From Neobacillus soli NBRC 102451 (lineage in GTDB: Bacteria; Bacillota; Bacilli; Bacillales; Cytobacillaceae): a stretch of 64,000 nt of DNA. Positions 63,530 to 64,000 of the stretch are shown here, piece by piece. Where the stretch lies: positions 1 to 64,000 of the forward strand of contig NZ_BCVI01000003.1 of the NCBI RefSeq assembly GCF_001591665.1, given 5' to 3'. Under the pieces are notes generated by a model that saw nothing but the letters and a program-made list of their open reading frames with translations, searched no databases and was not told where the DNA came from. The position numbers were made by a program, and so were the translations under genes. The first letter of the stretch is position 1; each line of letters opens with the position of its first letter.

Positions 63530-64000
63530 ATGGTTAAACCTGTTATTGCCATAGTAGGACGCCCGAACGTCGGAAAATCCACTATTTTTAATCGGATTGT
63601 CGGTGAACGAGTTTCGATAGTTGAGGATATTCCGGGGGTAACAAGAGATCGTATTTATAGTTCAGGAGAATGGTTAACACATGACTTCAATATCATCGAT
63701 ACAGGGGGTATCGATATTGGTGATGCACCGTTTTTAGAACAAATTAGACAACAGGCAGAAGTGGCGATTGATGAAGCGGATGTGATTATCTTCTTAACAA
63801 ATGGGCGAGAAGGGGTAACTGCTGCGGATGAAGAAGTGGCGAAAATTTTATATAGGTCTAAGAAACCGATTGTTTTAGGAGTTAATAAAATTGATAATCC
63901 CGAGATGCGTGATCAAATTTATGACTTCTATTCACTTGGCTTCGGAGAGCCCATCCCTATTTCAGGGTCACATGGACTTGGTCTAGGTGATTTATTAGAC
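63530..64000 (+). CDS. der: Ribosome-associated GTPase Der (EngA), N-terminal part
   Basis: The first 157 codons are in the window; the gene continues past the end (full length about 436). First GTPase domain: G1 [11 protein letters not shown] (residues 10-20), G2 Thr in GVTRDRIY, G3 [10 protein letters not shown]4 NKID around residue 119. It helps assemble the 50S subunit. AAAGGATGAGGG precedes [21 protein letters not shown] is the standard N-terminus. Confidence 0.97.
   Translation, partial: MVKPVIAIVGRPNVGKSTIFNRIVGERVSIVEDIPGVTRDRIYSSGEWLTHDFNIIDTGGIDIGDAPFLEQIRQQAEVAIDEADVIIFLTNGREGVTAADEEVAKILYRSKKPIVLGVNKIDNPEMRDQIYDFYSLGFGEPIPISGSHGLGLGDLLD

Overview
The window is a stretch of chromosome from an endospore-forming Bacillaceae bacterium (Bacillus in the broad sense; the sequence does not fix the genus). 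Gene order follows the Bacillus subtilis segment running from yqkB through spoIIM, fur, spoIIA, spoVA, lysA, scpAB, the res operon, sigX, fer, recS, gudB, sleB, cmk and ypfD to der, with several local gains and losses. Base composition is moderately low in G+C, genes have strong AGGAGG-type ribosome binding sites, and GTG and TTG starts are common. No rRNA, tRNA, CRISPR array, prophage or intact insertion sequence is visible. Almost all of the DNA is conserved core genome; the unusual parts are repeats, small genes, regulatory sites and missing or inserted genes.

Region 1 (1-9.8 kb): a YolD-like protein, a CDGSH iron-sulfur protein, the yqkB/yqkD pair, then a block for acetoacetate and leucine-end metabolism (HMG-CoA lyase, thiolase, both subunits of a 3-oxoacid CoA-transferase) lying between yqkD and yqkE. 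A five-copy 52-bp tandem repeat separates convergent yqkE and yqkF. After yqkF come a 150-bp dispersed repeat, a 44-codon mciZ gene (inhibitor of FtsZ), nudF and an endonuclease-Q-like gene.

Region 2 (9.9-23.7 kb): spoIIM, fur, yqzK, xerD, a nucleoside catabolic operon (deoB-pupG-pdp) with a clear operator palindrome, dacF with a SigF-type promoter, the spoIIAA-spoIIAB-sigF operon with a SigH promoter and a Spo0A box, then a reduced spoVA operon (A, B, Ea, F; no C, D or Eb) and lysA.

Region 3 (23.7-32.3 kb): ypuA, ribT (without the riboflavin biosynthesis operon), ypuF, a YjcZ-type small protein, scpAB for chromosome condensation, an unrecognised 139-residue protein next to a dispersed repeat, ypuI, a superoxide dismutase with an N-terminal extension, and dacB-spmA-spmB for spore cortex formation.

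Region 4 (32.5-43.7 kb): rluB, the resABCDE cytochrome c maturation and redox-sensing cluster, sigX-rsiX with a consensus SigX promoter, a secreted M23-LysM protein, an FMN riboswitch controlling the riboflavin transporter gene ribU, and ferredoxin.

Region 5 (43.9-64 kb): ypbB-recS-ypbD-ypbE, ypbF, the cotJABC spore coat operon, a CBS protein, ypbG, mecB, gudB, ypdA-ansA, prsW, the germination pair sleB-ypeB, cmk-plsC, the S1-domain gene ypfD, fni, the tiny ypzI, yphA and the first 157 codons of der.
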